From positions 1-33,887 of the forward strand of contig CAUJFU010000253.1 of assembly GCA_963169055.1 (NCBI GenBank): 33,887 nt of DNA, read 5' to 3'. The notes under the pieces are model-generated. The model was not told where the DNA came from, searched no databases, and saw only the letters and a program-made list of their open reading frames with translations. Within the stretch, counting starts at the first letter, position 1. Each line of letters opens with the position of its first letter. Made by a program: the position numbers and the translations under genes. Below, one piece after another: positions 8,560 through 18,300 of this stretch. This DNA comes from Myxococcota bacterium. Its GTDB lineage: Bacteria > Myxococcota_C > UBA6777.

Positions 8560-11247
8560 TGTGTGCGCCCATGCGGTGAGTTTTTCGTGAAAGATCTTGG
8601 AGTTGTGTCGGACATCAACGGGGAAAGCGCGGTGGGGCAAGAAATGCACGATGGGGCGGGTGATATCGTAAGATTGGGCGAGAGCGCGCAGTTCGGATTC
8701 AAGGGCTTTCCAGCGTTCTCCTAGGGCGTCCTTGGGATCGAGGGGTTCGATGCAGATCGCGGGGGTCTGGTTTGGACGCGCTCCGAGACCCACCAAGGCT
8801 GCGCGATGCACCTTGGGATGCGTTTGGAAGATCGATTCGCAAGGAACGGTAAACATCGGGCCTTTGGCAGTTTCGAGCCGCTGTGACTTGCGCCCACAGA
8901 ACCACACGCGCCCTTGCTCATCGAGCCATCCAAGATCGCCCATGCGATGCCAGATATCCGCGCCTTCGTGGATCTTTGCCAGCGCTGTGCCTTTTTCGTT
9001 ATGCAGATAAGCGTGCGTCACCATCGGGCCTTTGACTGCGATCTCCCCGATCTGCCCCGTCGGTAAGACAAGATCACTCGACCACATCGGGATGGCTTCG
9101 TCGCGGATCGCGATGATCCGCAACGTGACATCGGTACAGGGACGCCCCACGCAAACGCCCTTGCCTTGGTCTGTTGCAAAGCGCGTTTCTTGGAGCGTGG
9201 TTTGACTGCCAAGAGTACAAAGCGGCATGGCTTCGGTGGCTCCATAGCCCGGGAAGATCTCGACGCCTTCGGCAAGCATCGGTTGTAACGCCACCAACAA
9301 GCTCGGAGGCATCGGTGCGCCCGCAGAGATCACACGCCGCAACGTCGGGAGTTGCACAGGGTGGGATTGTGCATAACGCGCCAAGACACGCAACAGCGCA
9401 GGAGATCCGAAGAGATTGGTAATTGCTTGTTCTTGGATGGCTTGGATGATCTTGCGTGCATCGGCCTTGGCAGGGCGCGAAGCGTCCATCTCTGGGATGT
9501 ATGCGCTCATCCCAAGGGCAGGCGCAAACAACGCAAACAGCGGAAAGGTGCAAAGATCCCGTTCTCCCGGCTGGATGTGGTACGTCTCGCGGATGGTCTT
9601 GATCTGCGCTTGAAAATGGCTGTGCGCATACACAGCCCCTTTGGGGATGCCTGTACTTCCGCTGGTAAAGAGGATCGCCGCTGTTTCAAAGGATGCAGGA
9701 GCGTGCAGCATCGGCCCACCACCCTCCCCTGCAAGCATCACTTCATCCAACGTAGCGCCCATCCGACCCACACGACGGCCCACATGCACAAAGTGATGGA
9801 TTGTTTCTTTGGCCCATCCAAGCGCGATCCGCGCAGCATGGGCCTTGGGGATGCCAATAAATCCCTCTGGCCGGGCATCGCCCAAACACGCTTTGAGCGA
9901 TCGGAGACCCATCCCCGGGTCCACCACCACAGGCACCAAACCCGCCTTAAACATCGCAAAGACCAGCGAGAAAAATTCGAGACTGGGCGGCACCATCAAC
10001 ACCGTCCGCATCCCGGGCTGAAACCCCAAACGCCGAAGCCCTCGGGCTTGTTGATCGCTGATCGCGTCCAGCTCCGCATAAGACCAACGCGCATAACGGA
10101 TCGAACCATCGGCCTCACGGCCTTGAGGCATCGCCACCGCCAAAAGCTGCGGATGCTCCTTGGCGATCTGCACCAACGCTGCCGCGATATTGCGATGCTC
10201 CAGCAATAGGCCCGCTGCTTCGGTGTTGCGATGTTTCGGCAATAAGCCAGAAAATTCGATGTTTCGATGTTTCGGCGATGGCTCCGCTGCTTCGGTGTTT
10301 CGATGCTCCAACGAAGAACCCGCTGCAATCGGATATTTGGGGGGTTGGGTGAGGTGCAGCGTGTCGTGTTGGCAAAATGATTGGATCGCAGCGCAGATAG
10401 CGTCGGGTTCGTCTTCGAGGACGTAATGCCCCGCATCAGGAAAGCGCAAGATCTCGGCGTGTGGGGCTTTTTCGCGCCATGCGCTCAGAAACACATCATC
10501 AAAGATAAAGTCCCGCGATCCCCAACAGATCAGCAACGGAAGATGCGCCAGTCGAGGCAAGGTGTCTTCGACGTGCTTGACGATGGGGTAGGCAGGATCA
10601 CTCGGATACAACGGGATATCTTGCACAAAGCGCAAGATCCCCCGCCGCTCGCCCCACGAGCCATACGGCCCAAGATACATCGCGGAAACATCCGCATCCA
10701 TCGGCTTTTTCGCCACACAACGCGCCACCGCTCCCCGCGCAAAGGCATTGAGGCCGCGCACCAACAGCGCACCAAGAGGCGTCCGTGTCAGCCGAAGCTC
10801 CCATGGGAAGGGCTTCATCGCAGGCAACAAAAAGGCGGAGGTATTCATCAAAGCGATGCGCTTGATCCGCGAAGGATCGCGCACAACATACCCCATCCCG
10901 ATCATCCCGCCCCAATCATGCGCGATCAACGTGATCTCTTTGGTCAGGCCAAGATGCCCTAGCAAGGCTTCGAGATCGTCGATGCGCTGTTCGAGCGTGT
11001 GGCGATAACGCCGATCATCGGGCTTTTCTGAAAGGCCGCACCCGATATGATCAGGGACGATGACCCGATACGCCCCTCGCATCGCTTGAACCAAGGCCCG
11101 AAAATAAAAGGACCAACTCGGATTTCCATGCACCATCACAACAGGCGGACCATCGCCTTCGTCGAGATAGTGCATACGCACTCCGCTTGGAAGAGTGAAA
11201 AAATGGCTTTCAAAAGGATAAAGACCGCGATCCACAACAAACGTCAT
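8512..11247 (-). CDS. oleBC: OleBC fusion: beta-lactone decarboxylase + beta-lactone synthetase (long-chain olefin biosynthesis)
   Basis: 911 residues from ATG 11247, which overlaps the oleA stop (ATGA) behind a GGGAG. ATGs at 11274 and 11259 are less likely. Residues about 1-300 are an alpha/beta hydrolase of the OleB/haloalkane-dehalogenase group: H-G-N-P-S-W (40-45), nucleophile Asp111 in A-H-D-W-G-G, and catalytic His274 in D-A-G-H-Y. Residues about 355-911 are an AMP-forming OleC: T-S-G-S-T-G-I-P-K-G (528-537), Y-G-A-T-E (668-672), M-G-D-L-G, and the C-terminal R-H-N-S-K-I-F motif with Lys884. OleC closes the 2-alkyl-3-hydroxy acid to a beta-lactone, and OleB decarboxylates it to a cis-olefin. 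OleBC fusions are known in some bacteria. A repeat-rich linker joins the halves. OleD, which should supply the hydroxy acid, is not in the window. Confidence 0.9.
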   Translation of the reverse strand: MTFVVDRGLYPFESHFFTLPSGVRMHYLDEGDGPPVVMVHGNPSWSFYFRALVQAMRGAYRVIVPDHIGCGLSEKPDDRRYRHTLEQRIDDLEALLGHLGLTKEITLIAHDWGGMIGMGYVVRDPSRIKRIALMNTSAFLLPAMKPFPWELRLTRTPLGALLVRGLNAFARGAVARCVAKKPMDADVSAMYLGPYGSWGERRGILRFVQDIPLYPSDPAYPIVKHVEDTLPRLAHLPLLICWGSRDFIFDDVFLSAWREKAPHAEILRFPDAGHYVLEDEPDAICAAIQSFCQHDTLHLTQPPKYPIAAGSSLEHRNTEAAEPSPKHRNIEFSGLLPKHRNTEAAGLLLEHRNIAAALVQIAKEHPQLLAVAMPQGREADGSIRYARWSYAELDAISDQQARGLRRLGFQPGMRTVLMVPPSLEFFSLVFAMFKAGLVPVVVDPGMGLRSLKACLGDARPEGFIGIPKAHAARIALGWAKETIHHFVHVGRRVGRMGATLDEVMLAGEGGGPMLHAPASFETAAILFTSGSTGIPKGAVYAHSHFQAQIKTIRETYHIQPGERDLCTFPLFALFAPALGMSAYIPEMDASRPAKADARKIIQAIQEQAITNLFGSPALLRVLARYAQSHPVQLPTLRRVISAGAPMPPSLLVALQPMLAEGVEIFPGYGATEAMPLCTLGSQTTLQETRFATDQGKGVCVGRPCTDVTLRIIAIRDEAIPMWSSDLVLPTGQIGEIAVKGPMVTHAYLHNEKGTALAKIHEGADIWHRMGDLGWLDEQGRVWFCGRKSQRLETAKGPMFTVPCESIFQTHPKVHRAALVGLGARPNQTPAICIEPLDPKDALGERWKALESELRALAQSYDITRPIVHFLPHRAFPVDVRHNSKIFHEKLTAWAHTLLGPCCGDFMEKRVR
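10186..10320 (-). repeat. 36-base tandem repeat in the OleB-OleC linker
   Basis: Four copies of a 12-residue unit containing (E/K)-H-R-N-(T/I), with the histidines at residues 315, 327, 339 and 351. The period is exactly 36 bases, so copy-number change keeps the frame. It lies between the hydrolase and the adenylating domain and probably acts as a flexible tether. Confidence 0.85.
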
Positions 11248-12308
11248 GCCCACTCCCATGCTTGCATCATGCAATTCAATCCGCTACCGATCCCCAAGAA
11301 ACCAACCCGATGACCCGCTTGAAGAAAGCCCTGTTCCCACGCTATCGCCGCCGTGATCGGCAACGCGACGCTTCCTGTATTCCCAAGATACGGATAGCTC
11401 ACAAAGTCCCGCGAAGGATCGATCTGCAAAGCGCGTAAGATCTCGCGCTGATGCGCTCCCCCGACTTGATGGCAGATCACCCGATCGATCGCTTCGGGCC
11501 GCCATTGGGCCTCCGCAAGAAACCGCTCCCATGTACGCATCCCCAAGGCCACGCCATTCTTCAACACCCCCACCGCATCGGTACGAGCGTATTGGTGCAA
11601 ACCAAAGGGCGTGCCATCGCTTTCCACACCCCATCGACACAGATCATGCAGGTGCGGCGCAGAAAGACACGTCGCACTGTGCAATCGAGGGCGCGCATAA
11701 TGATGAAACGAGCCATCCGACAAGATCAGCGCGATCGCCCCCGAACCGCCCGTCAACGTCGCGATCGACTGCATCCAACGCTCGCGATTGTTCGGCTGTT
11801 GGCGTAGTTCCGCGATCGTCTGTTCGTTGATCTCGCGAGCCGACTCACACGACACCACCATCCCGCAACGGATCTGCCCAAGCGCGATGCGGTTGGCGAT
11901 ATCCAAAAGGCCGTTGAGTACGCCAAGACAAGCATTCGAGATATCGTACACCATCGCCTCATCGGAAAGGCCGATCCCTGCGGCGATCTTGCACGCAGTC
12001 GCAGGTTCGAATTGCTCCCGACAAACACCACCATACACCAAAGCCCCCAAAGCTTGAGGCGGAATCCCCGATCCTTGTAGAGCCTTCCGCGCTGCACGCA
12101 ACGCCCCTTCCGACAAAGCAAAGCCCTTTTCCCACCAGCGCCGTTCACGGATCCCTGCCAGTCCCTCCAACTGCCCCATCGGAAGCCGCAGCGCCTGATA
12201 CACCGCCGCAAGCTGATCTTCCAACGCGGCCGAAGTGACGACCACAGGCGGAAGCTCATAACCCACAGCTTCCAAAAAAATGGGTTGCGTATAACGCATC
12301 GACACCAT
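11244..12308 (-). CDS. oleA: OleA-type thiolase-fold enzyme for head-to-head acyl condensation
   Basis: 354 residues. ATG 12308 follows a GGAGAGAAGG. Thiolase-superfamily (KAS III-like) fold with catalytic Cys127 in S-N-A-C-L-G, His280 in I-C-H-Q-V-G and Asn310 in Y-L-G-N-T-G. Glu101 in F-E-P-A-T-A is spaced 26 residues from the Cys, as the catalytic-base glutamate is in characterised OleA. That glutamate and the E-P-A-T-A context separate OleA from FabH. OleA joins two acyl thioesters by a non-decarboxylative Claisen reaction to a 2-alkyl-3-ketoacid. It sits 77 bases after pfaC and overlaps oleBC by 4 bases, so the natural inference is that chains made by the PUFA synthase feed it. Without OleD its product can lose CO2 to give a ketone. 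Confidence 0.92.
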   Translation of the reverse strand: MVSMRYTQPIFLEAVGYELPPVVVTSAALEDQLAAVYQALRLPMGQLEGLAGIRERRWWEKGFALSEGALRAARKALQGSGIPPQALGALVYGGVCREQFEPATACKIAAGIGLSDEAMVYDISNACLGVLNGLLDIANRIALGQIRCGMVVSCESAREINEQTIAELRQQPNNRERWMQSIATLTGGSGAIALILSDGSFHHYARPRLHSATCLSAPHLHDLCRWGVESDGTPFGLHQYARTDAVGVLKNGVALGMRTWERFLAEAQWRPEAIDRVICHQVGGAHQREILRALQIDPSRDFVSYPYLGNTGSVALPITAAIAWEQGFLQAGHRVGFLGIGSGLNCMMQAWEWA

Positions 12309-12385
12309 CCCTTCTCTCCAAAAACAAGCACGCCGTTTTCAAAAAAGCCGTGTTCGCGGCGCTTCAGGCGACAGCACCGTTTACG

Positions 12386-15300
12386 CTATTCTTTCGCCAT
12401 CCAAGCCAACCCAAAGTCCTTCATCTCGTAGATGGCGCGGCCATCCACATGCAACAAACCATCCGCACGCAATCGCTTGTTCGATACGTCAACGTCGGTG
12501 ATACGGGCCTCGACACGCACTTGCTCGCACGTCGGGATCACTTGGCCTCGATAGCTCCAGCGGTGCGTCGTTTGCGGTGGCATCGCCACCATCGCCCCCA
12601 ACGCTCCATCCGCTGCACCAAAACGCCGCATCGCTTCGACCTTCATCAACTGCAACATCGCTTCCAAGCCCAAGGATCCCGGCCACACAGGATCTTGGTA
12701 AAAATGCGCTTGAAAGAACCAATCTGCCGGATTCACACGCTTGATCCCGCACAACAACGGCTTGCCTTGTGGATCCGCATCGGACGGATACAACCACACC
12801 TCGTCAAGCATCCGCAACATATCCGAGGGAAACGGGGCTTCGCGTGGAAAAGGCCGCTGTTCGGCGCGGATATCGTAAGCAGGATCGATCAGCGGCTTGG
12901 TTCCGCGCATCCCCACTTGCTGCGCCAAGGCTGCTTGTGAAAAGAAACCAAAGTACGTTTTCCCCGTATAGACGGGACCGTGGCGATCTTCGACAGACAT
13001 CGCATAATGCTGGATGATCATCCCCCCCGAATGAGAAACTTGCGTACATCGCACATCCATCCGCAAAGTCCCTGTCTGCGGCGTCACCAACCGATGCACC
13101 GTCGCCTCTCCACCAAGGTTTCGGAAGTGCAAGGCTTCTTCGCTTGCAAACGCCGACCCCATAAAGGCCGCCATCCATCCACACGGCTGCAAGGCGATCT
13201 CCAACAACACAGCAAACGGCATCCAAGGTTGACGCTCTGCCCCAAAGTACCAAGCATCGGGCGGGATATCATAGGCCGCGATCACCCGTGTCCCCGCCTT
13301 CATCTCAGCCAACATCCCCTCAACGCCGATCACCCGATCCATAAACAAGTACGGAGGACTCGGCAAACGCGCCAAAAACCGCTCCTGATCAAAGACCCCA
13401 TAGCGCGGCCCAAAACACAACGACGGCTTGCCCTTCGCGTACTCAAGGATCTGCTGCGCATCGTAACAAACACGGGGTGTTTTGTCCGCTGCGCGGTGCA
13501 AATCAGGAGAAAAAGAGCGTGCAGGTTCGCGCTGCCAAAGAGCCAACAGCGCAGGATAGCTGCTGCCCGTCAATTGCAGAGACATCTCACGCACCAGCAC
13601 AATGGGCCGATCATCGGCATACATCAACGCATCCGCGATCGCATAAGGCGCGGGATTGTAGCCGAGTTCTTTAAGATGGATCTCATAACGAACTTTTCGA
13701 GTGCTTTGTAAGACTTGGCCTCGACAACGCAGTTGGCTTTTTACTCCCGCAACAGGCTCCCATGCCACCACGCCGTCTTCTCCGAGCCATCCGAGACTCA
13801 GGAGATACAGCCGCATCGTGTGCAAGCAACACTCGTACATCAGCGTACCCGGCATCACCATGTCATCGACAAAATGGCACGTCAAAAACCAATCGTCCGG
13901 GTGGATATCCATCTCCGCCACAAGGCAACCGATCCCAAATCGACCGCCCATCGGCTCAAAGGACAACACACGATCCAACAGCTTCATCCGCGCATCGCGT
14001 CCCCCCGGAAGCGTCAAGGGATGGCGCAATGGCAATCGTGCAAACGCCTCTCCCAACGCCGCGTTCAGATCCCCTCGGCGCAAAGCCGAAAGCTCGGCGT
14101 CTTGAGGCGGGTGCGGTAAGACGTGGCTCCACAACACCCCACGCGGATCGATCGTTCCATCGCCCTTCCCCCACTCTTTTTCGTTGAGGACGATGCCTTT
14201 GCCTTCTTCCAGTTCGCGTGCGCTAAAAAAGCCCGCACATCCGTTCCGCATCGTTAAGACTTTTTGCCCCCCAACGGTACTGTCAAAAGCAAAGCGGAAA
14301 AGATACGTTTCGTCATGCTTAAAAAATCGCTCGATGCGGATATCGTGGTGGATCACTTCACCCGCACGCGGTAAACCCGCATGGAAGGTGATCTCCGCAT
14401 CAAGCAGCCGATACATCGCCAAACCGCCCGTCTCTCGGTCGATTCCAAGATAGCCCGACAACATCAGATCCGCTTGGCCCGACTCCACCGCGATGCACGT
14501 CGGAAGTCGCCCACCGTCCAGATACCACGCATCAGGCAAGATATCATGTTCCGTCACGATCCGCCCCGAACGAAGGGAAAAAGGTTCGCCTTCGAGCACC
14601 AACACCCGATCCACCAACATCAACGGCTGATCTGGCAAACGAACCCGCGTCGGATGCGTATCGATCGACGCAAACGCTTCTCCCCAAACATCGCCGATCC
14701 GACCCGTCGCAAAACGCAAGCAAGCCGCTCGATCCATCACTACAGGATGCGCAAACGTCGATCGCTGCGGTACATCACAAACACTCAGACGGCTGGCAAC
14801 CGATGTATACGCAGCCAATGCCTCTTGTGCATCTTGAAGATACGCAGCATGTGCTTGGATCTCTGCACTTTCCAAAGCCAGCAGCATCCCAAGCATCGGC
14901 TGCGATGCACTCAACGGGAGCGGTGAGGCCATCCTGTTCGTCCCTTCTTGATGTTGGAGGGGTTGATCCCCAAAGACAGAGTCGTTGTTTTGAAAGACCT
15001 GTGCTCTCTTCGCCAATACGGGGTCAAGAGGGCTTCGCCAAGCAGCGGGGTGTGGGGTGGAACCCCGCAGATCTGTGTAAGTCCTATCAGAGAGAACAAA
15101 TGCGGGGATTGAAGGAGCCTCACGAGTCCCCACAGCCAAAGAAACCGCAAGGCGCGGTGCCTGCGCAAGAACAGGCGTTTTTTCTGTAGCGGCCCAAGCG
15201 TCCGAAAGATGCGGAAGGCGGTGGGCGGTCAACGCAGCGCGCAAACGTGCGATGGATTCAGGAGGGGTCGAATCTTCAACACAGGCCGAACGTGCAAAAA

Positions 15301-18300
15301 AAGGCTCGTCACCAAGGATCTGGCCGATCATCCGAGAACAACCATCCCCCGGCCCGATCTCGATAAACAAGCGCACACCGTCTTGATGGGCCTGTTGGAT
15401 CACAGACGGAAAATCAATCCCGTGACGTGCGTTCGCAAGAATCGAATCAGCGGCTTGTTCCGAAGTCAACGAAAAGCTGCGCCCCCAGTTTCCGCTGTAA
15501 AAGCGTACACCTTCGGGCGGTGTCACAGGGTGCAGATGCAGCGCATGATAAGCTGATGCAACAGGCTCAAGAACTTCGCAATGAACGGTGGTCACGCCTT
15601 CGATGGGAACGAACGCACAGCGCTGTGATCGCACCCATTCATCGACGGCTTGGGCTTCACCGCCGATCACGCAAGCGTCAGGCGTGTTGACGATCAACAA
15701 ATACACGCGAGGGGTTTCTTGTAAGGAGGCTCGCAAAGACGCAGCCGAACGATTGACGATCCCCATCTTCCAGCGCAGTTCTCGATGGGTAGGCCACCCC
15801 CAAAGCGCACGCGCCGCCAAGCAAGGCCCCGCAAGATCGGTCGTAAACAGCGTCGAGCGCAACGAGCGCAACAACATCGCATCACGATCCCGCCAAGCCC
15901 GCAGCGAAAACAACGCCGTCGACTCGCCCAAAGAGTAGCCGATGGCCGCTTTGGGTTCGATCCCAAGCGAATAGCGGAGGATATCACTCATCATCGCCCC
16001 AAGCGTCACCTGCGCAAAGATCAACTCCGCGCAAGTGAGGGCATCTTGGCGCGTTTGTTGACGCCACACGCGGTCGCTAAACATCTGGGCACGCAAGAAA
16101 CCATTTTCTTTCGCTTGTTGTTCGAGGATCTCAGGCCAATAGAGGGCTTCCAATCGCCCCATCTGCGGGAATTGCGCCCCTGATCCGGGAAAGACAAAGG
16201 CGATCTCTCCAATTTGTCCGAGTGGTTGGGGTGTATAGAAGATATCTTCGCGAGGGCGGTTGGTGGTATTGCGCGATTGTTCGAGGATCGTCTGCGCACG
16301 AGCAAGCGTCTGTATCGGCGATGTATCCGATGAAAACAAGGCACTCAACGCCAACGCAGGCGGAGTTTGAACGGTGTTTCGCTGTTGCCAAGCTGCGATG
16401 TGTTCTTGGAGGGGCCGCTCGGGTTGGTGCTGGATTTGTTGGGCAAAGGCATCGAGCTTTTGTGCGATCGAATGGGGTGTATCACCCGCAAACACCGCCA
16501 TCGACGGAGCGCATTGTTCAGGACGCCAAGCCACGCGAAGATCATGGCGCGGTGACACAGGCGATTCGCGTAGCAAAAGATGAAACACCTTTCCGTCCCG
16601 ACTATTTGCTGCAACAAGCGCCCGACGCGGCCCGACGGCGCGCTCATGCACCCACGCTTCGGGCTTTCTCAAAGGTTCCACAAAACGCCCCACCGCCGCC
16701 AACGGCTCCCATCCACGATCCGCCGAAGTCAACGCTGGCAACACCCGATGATGCAACCCCCAAACCGCTCTCGCAAACGCCAACAAACCGCTCGCAGCAC
16801 CCGCCCACCCCGTCACCATCGACGTCGCAGACAAGACAGCCTTTTGAGGAGAGCGTATCGCTGCGATCTGCTCGAAGACTTCGATGGATTGAGCAACAGT
16901 AGCATCGCTGTCCGCTTGAAAAGCAGCACCGCTGTCCGCTTGAAAAGCAGCGCCGCTGCCCGCTTGAAAAGCAGTATCGCTGTCCACTTGAAAAGCAGTA
17001 TCACCGTCCGCTGTACGGGCCTCCGCAGCATAGGCGCGTTCCAAGGCTTGCAGCCAAGAAAAAGCCTCCAAAGCATCGGTTCCATCGGTATATTCGATGC
17101 ACTCAACCGAAGAAAGCGAAGCACCCGCCTCGCCCAAAGAGGCTGCCAAGGAACGCTCACAAGCCTCTTGATGCGCGACGCGCCGTTTGTCGGGAGCAAG
17201 GCGCAGATCGTCACCGCCCGCGCATCCGATCCCCTCCAACACAGCGTAGATCGTGTGTCCATCAGCGATGGCCTTCGACAAAGGCTTCAACACCAGCGCA
17301 ACGGCGGCATCGGCAGGAAGGCTGCCTTGGTGATCTGGATCGAACGGTCGAGGCGTTGCATCCGCAGAAAAGGGACGCTCGCGGTGTGCAAGCAATGAAG
17401 AGCGCAGATCGCTTGTGAGATCGACCGCAGCCACCAAGGCTTGCTTGATCTCGCCGCGTTGGATCGCACGAACCGCGATCTCCAAAGCCCGCAGCCCCGA
17501 ACCTTCTTCGTTGGCGATCACAAAACTCGGCCCACCAAGGCGATACTCCCGCGCCAATCGGCTTGCAACGATGCTTGCAAGTCCTCCCATCGTGCGGTTT
17601 GCGTTAAGCGGAGGTGTCAGCGCATCGCGCAACGATGCGATCCATTGCTCGGTTTCCGCCTCCTCTTGTGGGATCTCCCCAGCCGTCTTCCATGCCTTGA
17701 CGATGGCGGGCAAGACCCAACGCAGATGGTAGTCGGTCGTGTGAAGATCCAAACCCACCCCAACATAAACCCCCGTCGAATCGGCATCTGGGATCTCGAC
17801 GCCCTTTTCGCGGCCCCATCGCGCATCGCGCAAGGCGTCGTCAGCCACTTGCAGCGTCCACAATTGTTGAGGCAACAGTTCCGCCATCTCTCGTGGTGGG
17901 ATGCGAAATCGTCCCGCAAGAAGATCCACCGTCTCACAAAATAACCCTTGCATCGGCAAAGGCGACGCTCCTTGCCAAGCCGTCCAAGCCTCTGTTTGCG
18001 CAATCCCCCACCAAGCGGCTTCTTTGCGAGGCAGATCCACCTGCTCCCCCAGAAAAGCCCGCAACAACGCCTCTTGATCTTTGTACCCGCCTACCCGTGC
18101 TGCGATCCCCACGACCGCAACGGCCTGATCTTTCGCCAACGCAGCGGCCTGATCTTTCGCCAACGCAGCAGCCTGAGCTTTCGCCAACGCAGCAGCCTGA
18201 GCTTTCGCCAACACAGCGGCCTGTTGGGTGGTAGGGATGGCGGAGGGAGTGGTGTGGTACGCTGGATCATACGCTTCGACGAGCAGATGGGCGTTGATAC

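Noticed and set aside
9352..10209. Long plus-strand open frame (285 codons) opposite oleBC
   Set aside because: It is antisense to conserved OleB/OleC motifs and its translation is Arg/His/Pro-rich, as expected for a shadow frame in G+C-rich DNA.
11248..11274. Upstream ATGs (11274 and 11259) as the oleBC start
   Set aside because: They would lengthen the overlap with oleA. ATG 11247 gives the usual ATGA overlap and has GGGAG upstream.
12386..13000. AGPAT domain at the end of the PfaC-type protein
   Set aside because: The C-terminus is a second FabA-like hotdog pair (His2356, Glu2370) and lacks the H-x4-D acyltransferase motif.
10186..18214. CRISPR-like arrays
   Set aside because: The 24- and 36-base repeats are contiguous, have no unique spacers and are translated in frame inside enzyme linkers. 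No cas gene is present.
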